Origin: Paludisphaera rhizosphaerae | Lineage (GTDB): Bacteria; Planctomycetota; Planctomycetia; Isosphaerales; Isosphaeraceae | Direction of reading: 5' to 3' | DNA: 64,000 bases | Assembly: GCF_011065895.1 (NCBI RefSeq) | Contig: NZ_JAALCR010000008.1 | Coordinates: 1 to 64,000, forward strand | Shown: positions 43,356 through 52,868 of the stretch, piece by piece | Layout of the letters: the number at the start of each line of letters is the position of its first letter | Position numbering within the stretch: position 1 is the stretch's first letter | The notes under the pieces: model-generated | What the model was told of the DNA's origin: nothing | Database searches by the model: none | The model's input: only the letters and a program-made list of their open reading frames with translations | Program-made: the position numbers and the translations under genes

Positions 43356-43856
43356 TCAGCCCCGGCGCATGGCGCGATCGATGTCGCGCTTGGCCTCGTT
43401 CTTCTTGAGGGCCTCCCGCTTGTCGAACGTCTTGCGGCCCTTGGCGACGAAGATTTCGACCTTGGCCATCCCCTTCTTGAAGTAGATGGAGACGGGGATC
43501 AGGGTCAGGCCGCGTTCGTTGGTTCGACCGGCGAGCTTCTCGATCTCGCGGCGGTGGAGCAAGAGCTTCCGGGGCCGCTTGGGGATGTGGTTCATCCGGT
43601 TGGCCTGGAGGTACTCGGGGATGTCGCAACCGTTGAGCCAGACCTCGCCCCGGGTGACCTCGGCGTAGGCGTCTTCCAGGTTCGCCTTGCCGTTGCGCAG
43701 GCTCTTGACCTCGGTGCCGGTCAGGACGATACCGGCTTCCACCTTCTCGATCAGGTCGTAATCGTGCCGGGCCCGACGGTTGCGGGCGACGATCTTGATG
43801 GCGTCGCCTTCGTCCTTCGCCTTGCCGGCGGACTTCCCTGCGTCTTTCTTGGCCAT
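43356..43856 (-). CDS. smpB: SsrA-binding protein SmpB
   Basis: A 166-residue trans-translation factor that binds tmRNA and rescues stalled ribosomes. The conserved blocks are IVARNRRARHDYDLIEKVEA, GIVLTGTEVKSLRNGKANL, EVWLNGCDIPEYLQANRMNH and PRKLLLHRREIEKL, with the C-terminal KGRKTFDKREALKKNEAKRD tail. The N-terminus carries a Lys/Ala-rich extension. It converges on the O-antigen ligase-like gene with only nine bases between them. No tmRNA gene was seen nearby. Confidence 0.97.
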   Translation of the reverse strand: MAKKDAGKSAGKAKDEGDAIKIVARNRRARHDYDLIEKVEAGIVLTGTEVKSLRNGKANLEDAYAEVTRGEVWLNGCDIPEYLQANRMNHIPKRPRKLLLHRREIEKLAGRTNERGLTLIPVSIYFKKGMAKVEIFVAKGRKTFDKREALKKNEAKRDIDRAMRRG

Positions 43857-43911
43857 GACCTAGGCGACCCCGTCTACGACCCGTGGATATGCTCGCCCTG
43901 TATTCTACGCG

Positions 43912-44916
43912 TCAGGCTCGCGTCGCGTGGCAGGTAACGACGACCTCGACCACGATTTCGGCCGGGACGGTCGCCTCGGGGACGTAGACGGGGCGCGGGA
44001 AGCCGCCGTCTCGGATCGCGGCCGCCCCCTGGCCGAGCAGCACGACGAACGTCGGCGCCAGAGCGTGGTCGACGGCGGCCCTGGCGGCTCGCTCGTAGGT
44101 GAACAGGTTCCAGACCTCTTTCCAACCTTCGTGGGAGACTCCGTCTTCGATCGCCGCCGCCCGGCGCAGGTCGAGATCGAGCGCGAAGTCGGCCGCCAGC
44201 CAGCGGTCGCCCAGCCCGGAATTCAGCCATTTCGACTCGGGCGTCCGGCGAGCCGTCGCCTGAACCTCGGCGAAGGCCCGGTCGCGAGGACTGGCCGGGT
44301 GAGCGGCTCCCGCCGATTGCAAGTCGCGTCGAAGGAGCGGCTCGGCCCCAAGAGCCTCGACGACTCCGGCGTGGACCTCCGCGGCCAGTTCGACGGTCGC
44401 CGGGTCGTCCGGGTTCGCGGCGGCGACGGCCACGAGGCTCGGCCGACGGTCGATACTCGCCAGCAGCTCGTTGACCGTCATATTGGTCAGCGGGTCGAGC
44501 GACCAGGGGGCGACCTCAACGGCCGGCAGCAGGGCGAACCGGCGGAACGGCAGCCGAGGATGAGGCAGCGTCAATTGCGGAGTGCGACGGATCTCCTGCC
44601 CGTAGAGAAGTAGATCCAGGTCGAGCGTCCGCGCTCCCCAACGCTCGTCGCGGACCCGCCCGAACTTCTCTTCGATCAGGTGCAGCCGCTCGAGGAGCGA
44701 CAGCGGGTCGATCGTGGGCTCAGCCAGGAGGGCCGCGTTGAGGAACGGCTCCTGATCGGGTGGGCCGCCGACGGGGAACGTCTCGTAGAGATTGCTGACG
44801 GTCCAGACGTGGATGTGAGGCGCGGCCTTGAGAACCTCCACGGCCTCGTCCAGGATGGCCTCGCGGTCCCCCTGGTTGCTCCCCAATCCGATGATCGCCA
44901 GCGAGCCCTCGCTCAT
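43912..44916 (-). CDS. folK: FolK-type HPPK with unusual C-terminal extension
   Basis: 334 residues. Residues 1-160 are 6-hydroxymethyl-7,8-dihydropterin pyrophosphokinase (GLGSNQGDREAILDEAVEVL, VGGPPDQEPFLNAAL, RWGARTLDLDLLLYG, TLPHPRLPFRRFALLPAVEV), a folate-pathway kinase. The C-terminal 170 residues have the layout of a deoxynucleoside-kinase half (WLAADFALDLDLRRAAAI, later LAPTFVVLLGQ) but no P-loop can be found, so it may be a decayed or repurposed kinase domain. It lies 33 bases downstream of dapL in the same direction. Confidence 0.85.
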   Translation of the reverse strand: MSEGSLAIIGLGSNQGDREAILDEAVEVLKAAPHIHVWTVSNLYETFPVGGPPDQEPFLNAALLAEPTIDPLSLLERLHLIEEKFGRVRDERWGARTLDLDLLLYGQEIRRTPQLTLPHPRLPFRRFALLPAVEVAPWSLDPLTNMTVNELLASIDRRPSLVAVAAANPDDPATVELAAEVHAGVVEALGAEPLLRRDLQSAGAAHPASPRDRAFAEVQATARRTPESKWLNSGLGDRWLAADFALDLDLRRAAAIEDGVSHEGWKEVWNLFTYERAARAAVDHALAPTFVVLLGQGAAAIRDGGFPRPVYVPEATVPAEIVVEVVVTCHATRA

Positions 44917-44949
44917 ACCGTCCTCAATTCGCGTCGCGTCCGCCGGGGT

Positions 44950-46119
44950 TTACAGAGAGAGCTTGCCGATGCGGTCGACGGCTTCCAGCAGCCGCGGGGT
45001 CTCGACCGTCAGAGCCACTCGGATGTAGCCGTCGGCCGTGCGGCCGAAGCCGAGGCCGGGGGTCGTGACGACGCTCGCCTCGTCGAGCAGACGCGCGCAG
45101 AGGTCGGTCGAGGAGTAGCCCTTGGGGCAGGGGATCCAGACGTAGAACGTGGCTTCCGGCGAGGGGACGTCCCAGCCCAGCTTGCGCATCGCGGCGACGA
45201 AGGCGTCGCGACGCTCCTTGTAGAGGGCCCGGATCGGCGGCGTCAGCTCCTGGTACTCGTCGAGCGCCGTCTTGGCGGCGAACTGGATCGCCGTGAAGAT
45301 GCCCGAGTCGCAGTTGGCCTTCACCTGCTTGAGCGCCGAGATCATCGGCTCGCCGCCGATGGCGAAGCCCACGCGCCAGCCGGTCATGTTGAAGGTCTTC
45401 GAGAGGCTGTGGAACTCGACGGCGACGTCCTTCGCGCCGGGCACCTGGAGGATGCTCGGGGCCGGCTCGTCGAAGTACATCTCGTTGTAGGCGGCGTCCT
45501 GGGCCACGGTGAAGCCGTGGACGCCTGCCAGGTCGACGACCTTGCGGAAGTAGTCGAGATCCGCCGTGCCGCCGGTCGGGTTGTTGGGGAAGTTCAGGAA
45601 CATCAGCCGGGCGAGCGAGAAAACGTCGGCCGGGATCGCGTCGAGGTCCGGCCGGAAGCCCAGCGAACGCTCGAGCGGCATGGTGTAGACGTCGGCCCCG
45701 GCGAACTGGCTGGCCGAGCGGTAGACCGGGTAGCAGGGGTCGGGGACCAGGCTGATCTCGCCCGGGTTGAGCACGGCCAGTGGGAAGTGCGCCAGGCCTT
45801 CCTTGGAGCCGATCAGCGGCAGGATCTCGGTCTCCGGGTCGAGGTCGAGCCCGTACCGCGTCTTGCAGAAGGCCGCGATCGACTTGCGAAGCTCGGGCGA
45901 GCCCTGGTCGAGGGCGTACTGGTGGAACGCCGGGTTCTCGACGTTCTTCTGGAGGCTCTCGATGATCGACCGAGGCGTGGGCCGGTCGGGGTCGCCGACG
46001 CCCAGGTTGATGACGTCCTTGCCGGCGGCGATGGCGGCCTTCTTCTTCTTGTCGATCTCGGCGAACAGGTACGGCGGCAGCTTCTGGAGCCTTTGGGACT
46101 TCACGAACGGAGTAGCCAT
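44950..46119 (-). CDS. dapL: LL-diaminopimelate aminotransferase
   Basis: A 389-residue PLP-dependent class I aminotransferase converting tetrahydrodipicolinate directly to LL-diaminopimelate for lysine and peptidoglycan synthesis. The matching segments are INLGVGDPDRPTPRSIIESL, PLIGSKEGLAHFPLAVLNPG, FPNNPTGGTADLDYF and the PLP lysine in FHSLSKTFNMTGWRVGFAIG. DapL is characteristic of planctomycetes, chlamydiae and a few other phyla. It starts at ATG 46119. Confidence 0.93.
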   Translation of the reverse strand: MATPFVKSQRLQKLPPYLFAEIDKKKKAAIAAGKDVINLGVGDPDRPTPRSIIESLQKNVENPAFHQYALDQGSPELRKSIAAFCKTRYGLDLDPETEILPLIGSKEGLAHFPLAVLNPGEISLVPDPCYPVYRSASQFAGADVYTMPLERSLGFRPDLDAIPADVFSLARLMFLNFPNNPTGGTADLDYFRKVVDLAGVHGFTVAQDAAYNEMYFDEPAPSILQVPGAKDVAVEFHSLSKTFNMTGWRVGFAIGGEPMISALKQVKANCDSGIFTAIQFAAKTALDEYQELTPPIRALYKERRDAFVAAMRKLGWDVPSPEATFYVWIPCPKGYSSTDLCARLLDEASVVTTPGLGFGRTADGYIRVALTVETPRLLEAVDRIGKLSL

Positions 46120-46251
46120 CGCGTCGAGCCTCGAAATCTTCCCCGGGGATTCATGCGGCCCACCAGTGTACCTTTGCCAGGTGCACGGGACAACGGGACC
46201 GCGAGCCGCCTGTCGGGAGATACGGGCCTCGGCAAGCGAACGAACGAGAAC

Positions 46252-46941
46252 TCAGCGGGCCAGACGCCCCTTGAGATCGTCGAGGATTTCAGCGGTCTTG
46301 GATGCGCCGAAACGGTCGCAGCCCAACTCGACGACCTCGATGGCCTGGTCGAGCGTCCGGACGCCGCCGGCCGCCTTGAGCTTCACGCGGGGCGGGGAGG
46401 ACTTCCGCATGAGGATCAGATCCTCGCGGGTCGCACCGCCGGTGCCGTAGCCGGTGGAGGTCTTGACGTAGTCGGCGCCGACCTCGCCGCAGATCCGACA
46501 GAGGCGGATCTTCTGCTCGTCGTTGAGGAAGCAGTTCTCGAAGATGACCTTCACGATCGCGTCGCGCTCGTGGGCGGCCTCGACGACGGCCTCGATGTCG
46601 GTGGCGACGGCCGCCCAGTGGCCGCCGAGGACCTGGCCGATGTTGACGACCATGTCCAGCTCGGTCGCTCCATCGTCGATGGCCTGCTTGGACTCGAAGA
46701 CCTTCACGCTGGTCGCGTGGCCGCCGTGGGGAAAGCCGATCGTCGTCCCGACCTCGACGCCCGTCCCGCGCAGGAGTCGCGAAGCCATCGCCACGGCGAA
46801 CGGCTTGATGCAGACGCTGGCGACGCCGTATTCGGCCGCGACCCGACAACCGCTCTCCATCTCCTCCTCGGTCAGCGTCGGCTGAAGGAGGGAGTGATCG
46901 ATCCGCTTGGCGATCAGGTCGTACGTCAATTCGAGTGCCAT
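46252..46941 (-). CDS. deoC: Deoxyribose-phosphate aldolase
   Basis: A 229-residue class I aldolase cleaving 2-deoxyribose 5-phosphate to glyceraldehyde 3-phosphate and acetaldehyde. It has the RIDHSLLQPTLTEEEM start, TTIGFPHGGHATSVK, ELDMVVNIG, VKVIFENCFL, the Schiff-base lysine in YVKTSTGYGTGGAT and the VKLKAAGGVRTLDQA phosphate site. It starts at ATG 46941. It is cotranscribed in a leftward group above dapL, with a 130-base gap. Confidence 0.96.
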   Translation of the reverse strand: MALELTYDLIAKRIDHSLLQPTLTEEEMESGCRVAAEYGVASVCIKPFAVAMASRLLRGTGVEVGTTIGFPHGGHATSVKVFESKQAIDDGATELDMVVNIGQVLGGHWAAVATDIEAVVEAAHERDAIVKVIFENCFLNDEQKIRLCRICGEVGADYVKTSTGYGTGGATREDLILMRKSSPPRVKLKAAGGVRTLDQAIEVVELGCDRFGASKTAEILDDLKGRLAR

Positions 46942-47038
46942 TCTCGCTCGCTCCGGGACGCCGCCTGGCTGGGCATGATTGGGCCGCCGTCGCCGATTGT
47001 CGCGGCTCGCGCCGGGCGGGACAAGAGATATCGGCTGA

Positions 47039-48817
47039 TCATCGGCTGATGCGGGCGCTCGGGCCGGTTCCGGAACGCTCGTTGGCGTCGAGACCGATGA
47101 TCCGGCTCTTGGGCCGGCTGCGATCGACGATCACGGGATCGCCCTCGGGCGTCTCGGCGAATCCACGGTTGCCAGCGCCGTCGAAGGCCTCGACGCGGAC
47201 GTGGAATTTCGGCGGGAAGTTTGGGGGGACCGACCACACGAACTGGCCGACGGCGTCCTGGGGGCCGGCGTCGGCGATCGGCACCCACGCCGCGCCCGGC
47301 TGGTCGGGCCGCCAGGAGAGCGAGACAGGCTTCGCCCCCAGGTGAAGGTCCTCAGCACGCCAGGCGATCGCGATCTTGCCCGAATGGACGCCGGTCCCGA
47401 TCGTCGGCCGATACAGGTGGACGCTCGGCGGGCTGGAATCGACCTCGACCCAGGTCTGGGGGAGGTCCCCGGCCGCCGGGGGCTGATCCCCGAGCCCAGA
47501 ACTCGAACGAGCCACCAGCGAAAGCCCGAAGGTACCCTCGCCGCCGAGGTCGACGTCGATCGGCGACGTGCGGTCGGGGTCCTCGCCGCGGCGGATCCAC
47601 GTCCGGCCGCCGTCGCGAGTCATCCACAATTCGACGATCGCCGCACGGCCGTCGGGGCCGGGATCCTGGACGTCGTACTTGAGCCGGAACCGAGGGCCGC
47701 CGACCAGCATCGTCGCCCCTTCGCCTTCGCCGGCCTGGGCCGGTTCACGACTGGCCGCCGCCCCAGCTCCCGCCCCCGCCGCACCAGCGGTCGGAGCATC
47801 TTGATTCGGGAAGGGGTCCGGAAAACCAGGCGGGCGGGTCGATGTCGTGGAAGACGAGAAGGCCGGAGACGCGGACGAGGCGTTGCCGGCCGACTCCCAA
47901 TTCGGCGCGGGCGGTGCGGACGACATCAGCGAATCGGCACCAGCACGCGCCTGGCGGGCGACTGGACGATTGCCGCCGCTGCCGTTCCAGCCTGACGAGG
48001 CGGAGCGGACCGGAGCGGCGGCCGGGTCTTCCTGCACGGGCGTGAAGCTGGGATCGGCCACGATCGGCGAACGTCCCCGGCGGAACGGCTCCACGGCGGG
48101 AGCCGCATTGGCGTCGGGATCGAGGCTTGCCATGTCGGGCGGGGAGGACGCCCCTTCGGGCAGCTCGACCTCGGTCTCGACGACGTTCCCCGCAAGGTCA
48201 GCGACCGATCCGCGCACGCGAATCGACTCGACCGTATTAGCATCCCATTCCGCCCGACCCACGGCGACCGCGTTGATCCGCGCCCGCTTCCAGTCGCGGG
48301 CGCCGGCGACCTGGTATTCCACCGCCAGTGACTTCAGGTCGAGGTTTTCGTCGCGGGCCTCCCAGCGCACCCGGGCGCGACTCCCCTGGCGGCCTTCCGA
48401 CTCCAGCACCAGCGTCGGCTGCCGGGTGTCGACGATCACCTTCAACGCCGGCTTGACGGGTTCGTCGACCGGCGGCGAGATCTGGCCGCTCGACGACATC
48501 ATCCGGACGGCGAACCAGTACTCGCCGTCGCGTCGCGAGCGAAACATGAACTGTTGCTGGTCGGGCGTCGCCTGGCTCGTAGGGTTCCAGTGATAACCCG
48601 AATCCTCCGAGGACCAGAGCTGCAACTCCTTGATGCGGCTCATGTCCTTGCCGTTCAGGTCGAACGGGATCCGAAACGAACGATCCTTGTGATAGATCGG
48701 CGCGATCCCGTCCTCGCCGACCGCGATCCCCGGCCCAAACAGCGCGAACGCCAGCGCCAGGGCGTATGCCCCGACCCCGACCCCTCGCCGCCTGTCCTGG
48801 ATCGCCGTTGACGTCAC
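47039..48817 (-). CDS. Secreted Ig/fibronectin-like domain protein
   Basis: 592 residues with an N-terminal signal peptide (GAYALALAFALFGPGIAVGE). Beta-sandwich-like parts at about 45-215 (SFRIPFDLNGKDMSRIKELQ, RDGEYWFAVRMMSSSGQISP) and 370-580 (VELWMTRDGGRTWIRRGEDP, GTFGLSLVARSSSGLGDQPP, FHVRVEAFDGAGNRGFAETP) flank an Ala/Pro/Ser/Gly-rich linker at 235-365. The pattern suggests repeated FN3/Ig-like exported modules. The role is unknown; a surface or periplasmic structural function is likely. Confidence 0.75.
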   Translation of the reverse strand: MTSTAIQDRRRGVGVGAYALALAFALFGPGIAVGEDGIAPIYHKDRSFRIPFDLNGKDMSRIKELQLWSSEDSGYHWNPTSQATPDQQQFMFRSRRDGEYWFAVRMMSSSGQISPPVDEPVKPALKVIVDTRQPTLVLESEGRQGSRARVRWEARDENLDLKSLAVEYQVAGARDWKRARINAVAVGRAEWDANTVESIRVRGSVADLAGNVVETEVELPEGASSPPDMASLDPDANAAPAVEPFRRGRSPIVADPSFTPVQEDPAAAPVRSASSGWNGSGGNRPVARQARAGADSLMSSAPPAPNWESAGNASSASPAFSSSTTSTRPPGFPDPFPNQDAPTAGAAGAGAGAAASREPAQAGEGEGATMLVGGPRFRLKYDVQDPGPDGRAAIVELWMTRDGGRTWIRRGEDPDRTSPIDVDLGGEGTFGLSLVARSSSGLGDQPPAAGDLPQTWVEVDSSPPSVHLYRPTIGTGVHSGKIAIAWRAEDLHLGAKPVSLSWRPDQPGAAWVPIADAGPQDAVGQFVWSVPPNFPPKFHVRVEAFDGAGNRGFAETPEGDPVIVDRSRPKSRIIGLDANERSGTGPSARISR

Positions 48818-49123
48818 AGTCTCGTCCCCCGGCCTCGACTTTGAATCCCCGCGCCTTCCGAAAGTCGTTCGGGCGCACGGCCTCTGCGGACGTTATCGAC
48901 CCCACCCAACGGCCGGCTTGAAACGATTCATCCGCCCAGCCCGTTTGTAGCGATTCTCCCGAACAAAGCAATCCACGCACGCATCTGAATTCTCTCAGTG
49001 AATCTGCCGCGAATGATTGGAAGTGGGCCATGGATGATCGTGTTAAGATTGATGGCCGCCGCCAAGTTGAACGGTTTTGGCGAGTGGGGCCCAACATGGT
49101 TTTCGTTCCGGGAGACGCTCCAA
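48818..49123. other. Intergenic region between divergent secreted-protein genes
   Basis: No supported gene in these 306 bases; it must hold the promoters of the divergent genes at 48817 (leftward) and 49124 (rightward). The DNA around 48.95-49.07 kb is less GC-rich than its surroundings. GGGAG about ten bases before ATG 49124 is the ribosome site of the PDZ protein. Confidence 0.45.
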
Positions 49124-49960
49124 ATGCCTCGGATAGTCCGCCTGACCCAGGCGATACTGGCAATGAACCTGGCAGTTTGCGCGGTTCGGGCTGATCTGGC
49201 ACCGCAATGGAAGTCGCAGGCTCCCCTGGTTGTCGAGGGGGTAGTCGCGGAGGTCTTTCGGAGCGCCCGACTGACCAACATTCACTACCTCGTGGAGGTT
49301 CGCGTCCAGTCGGCGCGTCTCCAGACTCGCACGTCGGCCCCGGGCGAGCGGCAAGGGGTCAAGATCGCGGAGGTCGCCCCGGCGATCAGGGTTCCCCAGG
49401 CGGATGAGACGATCTACGTACACTGCTTCACACCCCAGCCCACAACGCCGCCGACGCCGGCCGCGGGAGGACACCTCGAAATCGCCGACGAAGGCGTGCG
49501 TATCCGCGCCTACCTCTACCCGCGTCCCCAGGGGGGGTACGCTGGTGCTTACCCCGACTGGTTCGACCGCACCTCGGCCGAGATGGCCCGTCCCGAAGAC
49601 GTCGAGGAACCGCACCCGTCCGAGCCTCCGCCGAAGCGGAAGCAGCTGGGGCTCTACACCGAGACCGTCCTGTTCGAGGGCAAGCCGACTCAACGCGTGA
49701 CCGGCCTGGTCGCCTCCTCGCCCGCCCAGACGGCCGGCATCCAGGTGAACGACCTGGTGACGGCGGTCAACGGAGTCGCCACCAACAACGTCGACTCCTT
49801 CCGAAGCGCGGTAGCCCGTTCCAACAACCCCGTCAGGCTGACCGTCCGTCGAGTCGCGACGGGAGCCGTCGAGGACATGACGATCAACTTCTCCGCCCTC
49901 CTGGCGACCTCTCCCGAGCCGACGGGCGGCCCGGTCGCCCCGGTGCCCAGTCCCGAATAG
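49124..49960 (+). CDS. Exported PDZ-domain protein
   Basis: 278 residues. The N-terminus is a signal peptide (MPRIVRLTQAILAMNLAVCA then VRADLAPQW). A beta-rich region follows, and a PDZ-like domain at about 175-265 contains KRKQLGLYTETVLF, VTGLVASSPAQTAGIQVNDL and VTAVNGVATNNVDSFRSAVA. ATG 49124 has GGGAG about ten bases upstream; a longer frame to 48998 is less likely. It is followed by a caspase-PDZ protein in the same direction, so the two may act together at the cell surface or in the periplasm. Confidence 0.78.
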   Translation: MPRIVRLTQAILAMNLAVCAVRADLAPQWKSQAPLVVEGVVAEVFRSARLTNIHYLVEVRVQSARLQTRTSAPGERQGVKIAEVAPAIRVPQADETIYVHCFTPQPTTPPTPAAGGHLEIADEGVRIRAYLYPRPQGGYAGAYPDWFDRTSAEMARPEDVEEPHPSEPPPKRKQLGLYTETVLFEGKPTQRVTGLVASSPAQTAGIQVNDLVTAVNGVATNNVDSFRSAVARSNNPVRLTVRRVATGAVEDMTINFSALLATSPEPTGGPVAPVPSPE

Positions 49961-50027
49961 GTCGTCCCGGCCCCCGATTCCCGTCCTGAGTTATCACCAA
50001 GACCGATCCGCCGACGGAGACGCCTCG

Positions 50028-51644
50028 ATGTCCTGGTTCACGACTCGCCCGATACGTTCGGCCTGCCTCCTGAGCTTCGCCGCGCTCGTGCTGCTGACCT
50101 CTCGCGCCACAGCCCAGGGCGTGGCGGGCCACGTCGTCCACGCGGTGCTCGTCATCGACGACAACGCGCCGCTCGCCGGGATCGAGAAGGACCTGATGAA
50201 CATGCAGATGGCCCTGACGGCGGGGCTCGGCCCCAGGGACAGGGTCACGTTCAAGGTCTTGCAGGGGAGAGAGGTCACGCCGGCCAACCTGGGTCAGACG
50301 ATTCGCGCGTTGCCGGTCGGCCCGGACGACGTCCTCCTGTTCTATTACACGGGCCACGGGGCGACCCTGGAGCAGACGGGACACGTCATGGCCTTCATGG
50401 GCGGGCGAGATGCCAGCGGGGAGCCCGTCGCGCAGCCGGTCCCTCGCGCCGAGATCCGCAAGCTGCTGCTCTCCAAGGGGGCTCGGATGACGGTCCTCCT
50501 GAGCGACTGCTGCGCGAACCTCGTCCCGATCCGACGCGAGCCGCCGAACGTGGGCGCGCCGGCCCCCGGCGCCCCCGGACCTCCGCCGGGGCCGACAACC
50601 CTCCAGATGCTCCTGTTTGAACATCGAGGTCTGGTGGACCTGACCTCGTCGATGTACGACCCGGTTCTGGGGGTCGGTGAGAAGTCGTGGACGGAGTCGA
50701 CGTCCGGCAGCTTCTTCACAGTCGCCCTGACCAACCTGATGATGGCTCCGCCGGACGTGCTGGACGTGGCCCCCCGCGACGGCTTCGTGGAGTGGAAGGA
50801 GTTCTTTCCGCGGGTGCGGTCGGAGACGAATCAGATCTACCACGACTTCCGATCCAGCCGCCTGGGAGTCGGCCCGGACGGCAAGCCGGCTGCCGGTCCA
50901 GAGCTGCGGGAGAGTCTCGAAGCCCAGCCCGATCAGACGCCTCAGGCGTTCGCGCTTCCCACGCGTGGGGGAACCGGCGGCGGAGGCGGAGGCGGCGGCG
51001 GGGCGGAGTTGTTCGCGTCGAACCTGGGGATTTCCTACCGGCTGGTCCCTTACCGCGATCATCTGGCGGCGAGCCTGACGCGCCAGCCCGTTCCGAACTC
51101 GCCGGCGGCCTCGGTCGGCTTCGAGCCGGGCGACCAGATCTACGCCCTGGACGGCGTGGCGATCCGCAGCCCAGAAGACGTGCTGGGGCACGTCAACCAG
51201 ACCGTCGTCGAATTCGTCGACGTTCGAACCGGCCAGGCGAAGTCGACCACGCTGATGCTGCCGGCCAATCGCCCAGCCCCAGGCCCGTCGCCCTACGTCC
51301 TGGGGGTGACGACCATCCCCACGCCCGTTGCGACGACGAATGGCTCTGCGCGGTACGGGCTTCACGTGATGACCGTCCTGCCCGGCGGAGCCGCTCAGAG
51401 GGCCGGGATCGAGCCGGGCGACATCCTGATTTCGGCGAACGACCGGGCGATCCAGAGCCACGGCGACCTCGCCCAGGCCCTGACCGCATCCAACGGCCGC
51501 ATGCGGATCGTCCTCATCAACGTCCGTCCGCCTCGGAATCTGACCACGATCGACGTCACCCTCGACCCGGCGGGGGGCGGAGTCGGAACCGCCGCGCCGG
51601 CCGCCGCCGCACCAACGGCCCCGGCGCCTCCCCCCGCGCCCTGA
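50028..51644 (+). CDS. Exported caspase-like (C14) protein with two PDZ domains
   Basis: 538 residues. A signal peptide (ACLLSFAALVLLTSRATAQG) precedes a caspase-fold domain with the dyad His110 in YYTGHGATLE and Cys162 in LLSDCCANLV. A Gly-only run of nine at about 318-326 separates it from two PDZ domains (VPNSPAASVGFEPGDQIYAL and VLPGGAAQRAGIEPGDILIS). The C-terminus is Ala/Pro-rich. The arrangement suggests an extracytoplasmic Cys protease or caspase-like protein recruited by PDZ domains. It lies 67 bases after the PDZ gene. Confidence 0.83.
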   Translation: MSWFTTRPIRSACLLSFAALVLLTSRATAQGVAGHVVHAVLVIDDNAPLAGIEKDLMNMQMALTAGLGPRDRVTFKVLQGREVTPANLGQTIRALPVGPDDVLLFYYTGHGATLEQTGHVMAFMGGRDASGEPVAQPVPRAEIRKLLLSKGARMTVLLSDCCANLVPIRREPPNVGAPAPGAPGPPPGPTTLQMLLFEHRGLVDLTSSMYDPVLGVGEKSWTESTSGSFFTVALTNLMMAPPDVLDVAPRDGFVEWKEFFPRVRSETNQIYHDFRSSRLGVGPDGKPAAGPELRESLEAQPDQTPQAFALPTRGGTGGGGGGGGGAELFASNLGISYRLVPYRDHLAASLTRQPVPNSPAASVGFEPGDQIYALDGVAIRSPEDVLGHVNQTVVEFVDVRTGQAKSTTLMLPANRPAPGPSPYVLGVTTIPTPVATTNGSARYGLHVMTVLPGGAAQRAGIEPGDILISANDRAIQSHGDLAQALTASNGRMRIVLINVRPPRNLTTIDVTLDPAGGGVGTAAPAAAAPTAPAPPPAP

Positions 51645-51653
51645 CAGCCTGGA

Positions 51654-52772
51654 TCAGTCCTGCTTTTCGAGGTCGCGTCCGTCCCAGGCGCGGTCGCCGC
51701 TGATGGGGTTTGAGTGGGCGACGACTCCGCCAGGCAACGCGACGTGGTAGTCGGTGAGACGTGAATCGGGGACCGGGTAGTCGGTGCTGACGAACTGAGC
51801 GCCCGAGGCCAGGGCCTTGTCGCGCATGGTCGTGGAGCCGTCGCGGGCCTGTCGGGTGTCGGCGTCAGCGCGGGTGCGGACCATGAATCCGGCTTTCACC
51901 AATCGCTGAATGGCCTCGAAGTCCTTGATAGGGTCGTTCATCTTGAACCAGGCGGCGGCCGGGTTCTTCTCGTCGACGCTGGCGAACATCAGCCGGCCGG
52001 CCAGCGCGGGATGCCCCTGAAGATAGGTTTCTCGCTCGGCCCCGGTGTTGTCGAGGGCGAACATGACGCGGCCGCGGACGGCGTCGAGTTTCGGCCAGCC
52101 TCGGGTATGGATCGCGTCCGGAAGGGAGGCGGATTCGCCTCGGACGTCGTCCGGCGTCAGGATCTCCTCGCGAGGGAAGACGGAGAGGATCTCGGCCTCC
52201 AGCGCGGCCAGACGCTCGGCGTCGAACGGGACTGCCTTCCCGGTGATTCGAGCGGTTTCGGGCGTCTTCAACTCGACAAGGATCATGAGCGGGACGTGTC
52301 TTGGGTTGGCCTGAGACCAGGCGCGGACCTGTTGGAGAGCGTCGACGAGGGTGGGCGCGGTGGTGCGATAGTCGACCCCCGGGACGTGCAGCACCTTGAT
52401 GCCTGGCTTGCGGAGGCGGCCGTCGGGATCAGCCTCCGGCCCAGCGTCCTTGCCCGTCAGGAGGGCGAGCTTGCGGATCGGCGGATCGGCGAACAGACCG
52501 CCTTCAGGATCGGCGAAGACGTCGAGTTCGATCTGCCGGATCTTTCGGCTCTGAAACTGCTCCGCCAACGGAGGATGCGTGTACTGGAGGTTCTCCGCCC
52601 CTCGCACGTTGGCTCGCGCGATCACCTCCAGAACGCCCGGCGCGGGCTCGATGTGGTAGGAGTTGTGCGAACCGACGACCTGGATCTGATTGAGCCGAAC
52701 GTCATCGGCTGCCGCGACGCCGAGGAATAAAACCGGAAGTCCGAGCACGGCGAGAAATCGATGCGGGGCCAT
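51654..52772 (-). CDS. PI-PLC-like phosphodiesterase (Ca2+-dependent PI-PLC-C1 type)
   Basis: 372 residues with a signal peptide (MAPHRFLAVLGLPVLFLGVA). The active-site features are QVVGSHNSYHIEP (general base His), RQIELDVFAD (metal Glu/Asp) and a second His in KVLHVPGVDY, matching the bacterial Ca2+-dependent PI-PLC-C1 group. Such proteins hydrolyse phosphoinositides or related phosphodiesters outside the cell. ATG 52772 has AGGA nine bases upstream; the open frame extends to 52841. Confidence 0.85.
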   Translation of the reverse strand: MAPHRFLAVLGLPVLFLGVAAADDVRLNQIQVVGSHNSYHIEPAPGVLEVIARANVRGAENLQYTHPPLAEQFQSRKIRQIELDVFADPEGGLFADPPIRKLALLTGKDAGPEADPDGRLRKPGIKVLHVPGVDYRTTAPTLVDALQQVRAWSQANPRHVPLMILVELKTPETARITGKAVPFDAERLAALEAEILSVFPREEILTPDDVRGESASLPDAIHTRGWPKLDAVRGRVMFALDNTGAERETYLQGHPALAGRLMFASVDEKNPAAAWFKMNDPIKDFEAIQRLVKAGFMVRTRADADTRQARDGSTTMRDKALASGAQFVSTDYPVPDSRLTDYHVALPGGVVAHSNPISGDRAWDGRDLEKQD

Positions 52773-52868
52773 GGCAGGTTTCCTGGAGAGGGGAGGGCGA
52801 TCGACGCTGCAGTCGCTCATTCTCCGAAAATCGCTGGGCAATGCGAAGCATCCGCCGCGCGTTCGCGA

